From Morinoia aosen (lineage: Eukaryota > Arthropoda > Malacostraca > Amphipoda > Talitridae), in assembly GCA_030386875.1 (NCBI GenBank), contig CM059569.1:39037842-39101841 (forward strand): DNA of 64,000 nucleotides, in the 5' to 3' direction. Positions within the stretch are counted from its first letter, which is position 1, and every line of letters starts with the position of its first letter. The notes under the pieces were generated by a model. The model was not told the DNA's origin. It did no database searches and saw only the letters and a program-made list of their open reading frames with translations. The translations under genes and the position numbers were made by a program. Positions 61,394-64,000 of this stretch are shown here, piece by piece.

Positions 61394-61661
61394 CACGGTA
61401 GAGGAAACAAGGTAGGGTCATTTCTGTGGGGGAAAATACACCTCTTGTTCGGCTAGCCAATAGAAAGGCTTTATTTAAAACAAACTTTATGACGTCACCT
61501 AAACGCCATGTCGTTAGGCCAATAGCGGAGCTAGATTTGGGGGTAGCAGTGCTACCAGATGCAACACGAGCGCTGCTATTGGTTCGTTGCTGTGACGCCA
61601 GCAAAACCACGCCGTCAGCGGAAAAAGACTGGTTTTAACCTACCTTGTTTCTTCTACCGTG
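61394..61661. mobile_element. MITE with 25-bp terminal inverted repeats
   Basis: Begins cacggtagaggaaacaaggt and ends with the reverse complement (accttgtttcttctaccgtg). 268 bp, no ORF. A truncated relative lies at 20916. I could not establish a target-site duplication, so the superfamily is unknown. Confidence 0.75.
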
Positions 61662-61704
61662 GTATACGTCAGGCAGCTGCAGCTGTATAGTGAGTGGGCA
61701 GACG

Positions 61705-63715
61705 TGTGGGGGACACATGAGACACGTGAGACTCACCTCCAGACATATGGCGTGTAGCCAGGACACTTGTCACGGCACATGAGACACGCGAGACTCACCT
61801 CCAGACATATGGCGTGTAGCCAGGACACTTGTCACGGCACATGAGACACGCGAGACTCACCTCCAGACATGGGGCGTGTAGCCGGGACACTTGTCACGGC
61901 ACATGAGACACGCGAGACTCACCTCCAGACATGGGGCGTGTAGCCGGGACACTTGTCACGGCACATGAGACACGCGAGACTCACCTCCAGACATGGGGCG
62001 TGTAGCCGGGACACTTGTCACGGCACATGAGACACGCGAGACTCGCCTCCAGACATGGGGCGTGTAGCCGGGACACTTGTCACGGCACATGAGACACGTG
62101 AGACTCACCTCCAGACATGGGGCGTGTAGCCGGGACACTTGTCACGGCACATGAGACACGCGAGACTCACCTCCAGACATGGGGCGTTGTAGCCGGGACA
62201 CTTATCACGGCACATGAGACACGCGAGACTCACCTCCAGACATATGGCGTGTAGCCAGGACACTTGTCACGGCACATGAGACACGCGAGACTCACCTCCA
62301 GACATGGGGCGTGTAGCCGGGACACTTGTCACGGCACATGAGACACGTGAGACTCACCTCCAGACATATGGCGTGTAGCCAGGACACTTGTCACGGCACA
62401 TGAGACACGCGAGACTCACCTCCAGACATGGGGCGTGTAGCCGGGACACTTGTCACGGCACATGAGACACGCGAGACTCACCTCCAGACATGGGGCGTGT
62501 AGCCGGGACACTTGTCACGGCACATGAGACACGCGAGACTCACCTCCAGACATGGGGCGTTGTAGCCGGGACACTTATCACGGCACATGAGACACGCGAG
62601 ACTCACCTCCAGACATATGGCGTGTAGCCAGGACACTTGTCACGGCACATGAGACACGCGAGACTCACCTCCAGACATGGGGCGTGTAGCCGGGACACTT
62701 GTCACGGCACATGAGACACGCGAGACTCACCTCCAGACATATGGCGTGTAGCCAGGACACTTGTCACGGCACATGAGACACGCGAGACTCACCTCCAGAC
62801 ATATGGCGTGTAGCCAGGACACTTGTCACGGCACATGAGACACGCGAGACTCACCTCCAGACATGGGGCGTGTAGCCGGGACACTTGTCACGCCACATGA
62901 GACACGCGAGACTCACCTCCAGCATGGGGCGTGTAGCCAGGACACTTGTCACGGCACATGAGACACGCGAGACTCACCTCCAGACATGGGGCGTGTAGCC
63001 AGGACACTTGTCACGGCACATGAGACACGCGAGACTCACCTCCAGACATGGGGCGTGTAGCCGGGACACTTGTCACGCCACATGAGACACGCGAGACTCA
63101 CCTCCAGCATGGGGCGTGTAGCCAGGACACTTGTCACGGCACATGAGACACGCGAGACTCACCTCCAGACATGGGGCGTGTAGCCAGGACACTTGTCACG
63201 GCACATGAGACACGCGAGACTCACCTCCAGACATGGGGCGTGTAGCCAGGACACTTGTCACGGCACATGAGACACGCGAGACTCACCTCCAGACATGGGG
63301 CGTGTAGCCAGGACACTTGTCACGGCACATGAGACACGCGAGACTCACCTCCAGACATGGGGCGTGTAGCCAGGACACTTGTCACGGCACATGAGACACG
63401 CGAGACTCACCTCCAGACATGGGGCGTGTAGCCAGGACACTTGTCACGGCACATGAGACACGCGAGACTCACCTCCAGACATGGGGCGTGTAGCCGGGAC
63501 ACTTGTCACGGCACATGAGACACGCGAGACTCACCTCCAGACATGGGGCGAGTAGCCAGGACACTTGTCACGGCACATGAGACACGCGAGACTCACCTCC
63601 AGACATGGGGCGTGTAGCCAGGACACTTGTCACGGCACATGAGACACGCGAGACTCACCTCCAGACATGGGGCGTGTAGCCGGGACACTTGTCACGGCAC
63701 ATGAGACACGGCTGG
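61705..63715 (-). repeat. 62-bp array made of an exon's 3' part plus its splice donor
   Basis: About 32 copies. On the minus strand each contains the last about 47 coding bases of the exon at 63659-63744 (CLMCRDKCPGYTPHVW in codons), TGGAG and the donor GTGAGTC. Sub-types differ at ccatatgtc versus ccccatgtc and at tacacgcc/ggctac positions. No copy other than the exon itself has the acceptor or the 5' exon part. Confidence 0.95.
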
Positions 63716-63744
63716 CCCTCGTCGATCTCCTGCACCAGTACGCC
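63659..63744 (-). CDS. Lmpt: Testin/Limpet-type LIM-PET protein, first N-terminal cysteine-motif exon
   Basis: An 86-bp exon with a strong acceptor (tgtgttttcccccag) and donor TGGAG|GTGAGTC; entered in phase 0, left in phase 2. It reads GVLVQEIDEGQPCLMC then RDKCPGYTPHVW. The (G)xPCLxCxxKCxGxxxHxW pattern continuing into RKxCxxCxC is the N-terminal Cys motif that precedes PET in Testin and its relatives; human Testin has the same spacing. Phase 0 entry means at least one more coding exon lies above position 64000. Reading past the donor meets TGA at once, so missing this donor would truncate the protein. The exon's 3' half is the seed unit of the adjoining 62-bp array. Confidence 0.85.
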
Positions 63745-64000
63745 CTGGGGGAAAACACAGCATGAGACTCGTCTCAGGATCTGGCAACACTGCTGGGGCC
63801 GTCAGTGTGGATCTGGCAACACTGCTGGGGCCCTCAGTGTGCCCCTCTTACCCCTCTCACCTGGTGGGGGTGGGGGAGAGGGGTACACACACACAAGCTG
63901 GGGCCCAGGCTTCGGTTCCCCACTCTAGCTACCCCGCTGAGGGAAAGCATTTGAAAGTACCGAGTGCGGCGGTAGGGACCAGTCGCTACACTATCTGTAG
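63745..64000. other. upstream intron end
   Basis: Contains two copies of a 32-bp direct repeat (atctggcaacactgctgggg...) at about 63778-63842 and a C/T-rich patch. No further exon recognised before the window ends. Confidence 0.6.

Noticed and set aside
61705..63715. Regular spaced repeat that might be taken for a CRISPR array
   Set aside because: There are no unique spacers; the whole 62-bp unit repeats and comes from a coding exon of an animal gene.

Overview
This window looks like a stretch of a large, repeat-rich arthropod genome. It is eukaryotic: the coding pieces are short exons with GT-AG boundaries separated by multi-kilobase introns, the family recognised is animal LIM-PET, and there are eukaryotic transposon remnants and dozens of minisatellite arrays. 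I cannot name the species. By my own boundary estimates about 26 kb (about 40%) is tandem repeat. Almost every long open reading frame here is a by-product of an array whose unit length or composition avoids stops.

The one gene I can reconstruct lies on the minus strand and runs through most of the window: a LIM-PET protein of the Testin/Limpet type. Its exons, in transcription order, are 63659-63744 (N-terminal cysteine motif), 30352-30453 (WRK-C-x2-C-x-C continuation), 27539-27608 (start of the PET domain), 25524-25757 (rest of PET) and 21597-21812 (complete first LIM domain and the first C-x2-C of the second). Phases agree across all four junctions (2, 2, 0, 0). The true 5' end lies above 64000, and LIM2 onwards must lie below position 1, so the bottom 21.6 kb is one intron or part of one. 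Two further minus-strand coding segments, 45838-45917 (Cys-rich, homologous-looking to the first exon) and about 37749-38630 (Ser/Arg/Lys-rich), also end in phase 2 at good donors. They could be alternative 5' exons joined to the shared 30.4 kb exon.

The most unusual structural signal is that a tandem array begins at, or within a few to about 20 bases of, every one of the seven 5' splice sites (donors). In at least two cases (61.7-63.7 kb and 21.4-21.6 kb) the repeated unit contains the last coding bases of the exon plus the donor itself, so the donor is present in many copies. Acceptor sides do not show this.

Mobile elements: a family of about 340-360 bp SINE-like repeats (complete or partial at 1756, 8125, 16766, 27622, 51113 and 53640), one of them inserted with a 13-bp target duplication into a foldback element (7949-8908); a degraded Helitron-like element (5' end at 15480, broken ORF 15919-16308); a piggyBac-like MITE with TTAA-type flanks (51714-51934); and a second MITE with 25-bp terminal inverted repeats (61394-61661, with a truncated copy at 20916). 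The remaining unique stretches hold no gene that I can support.
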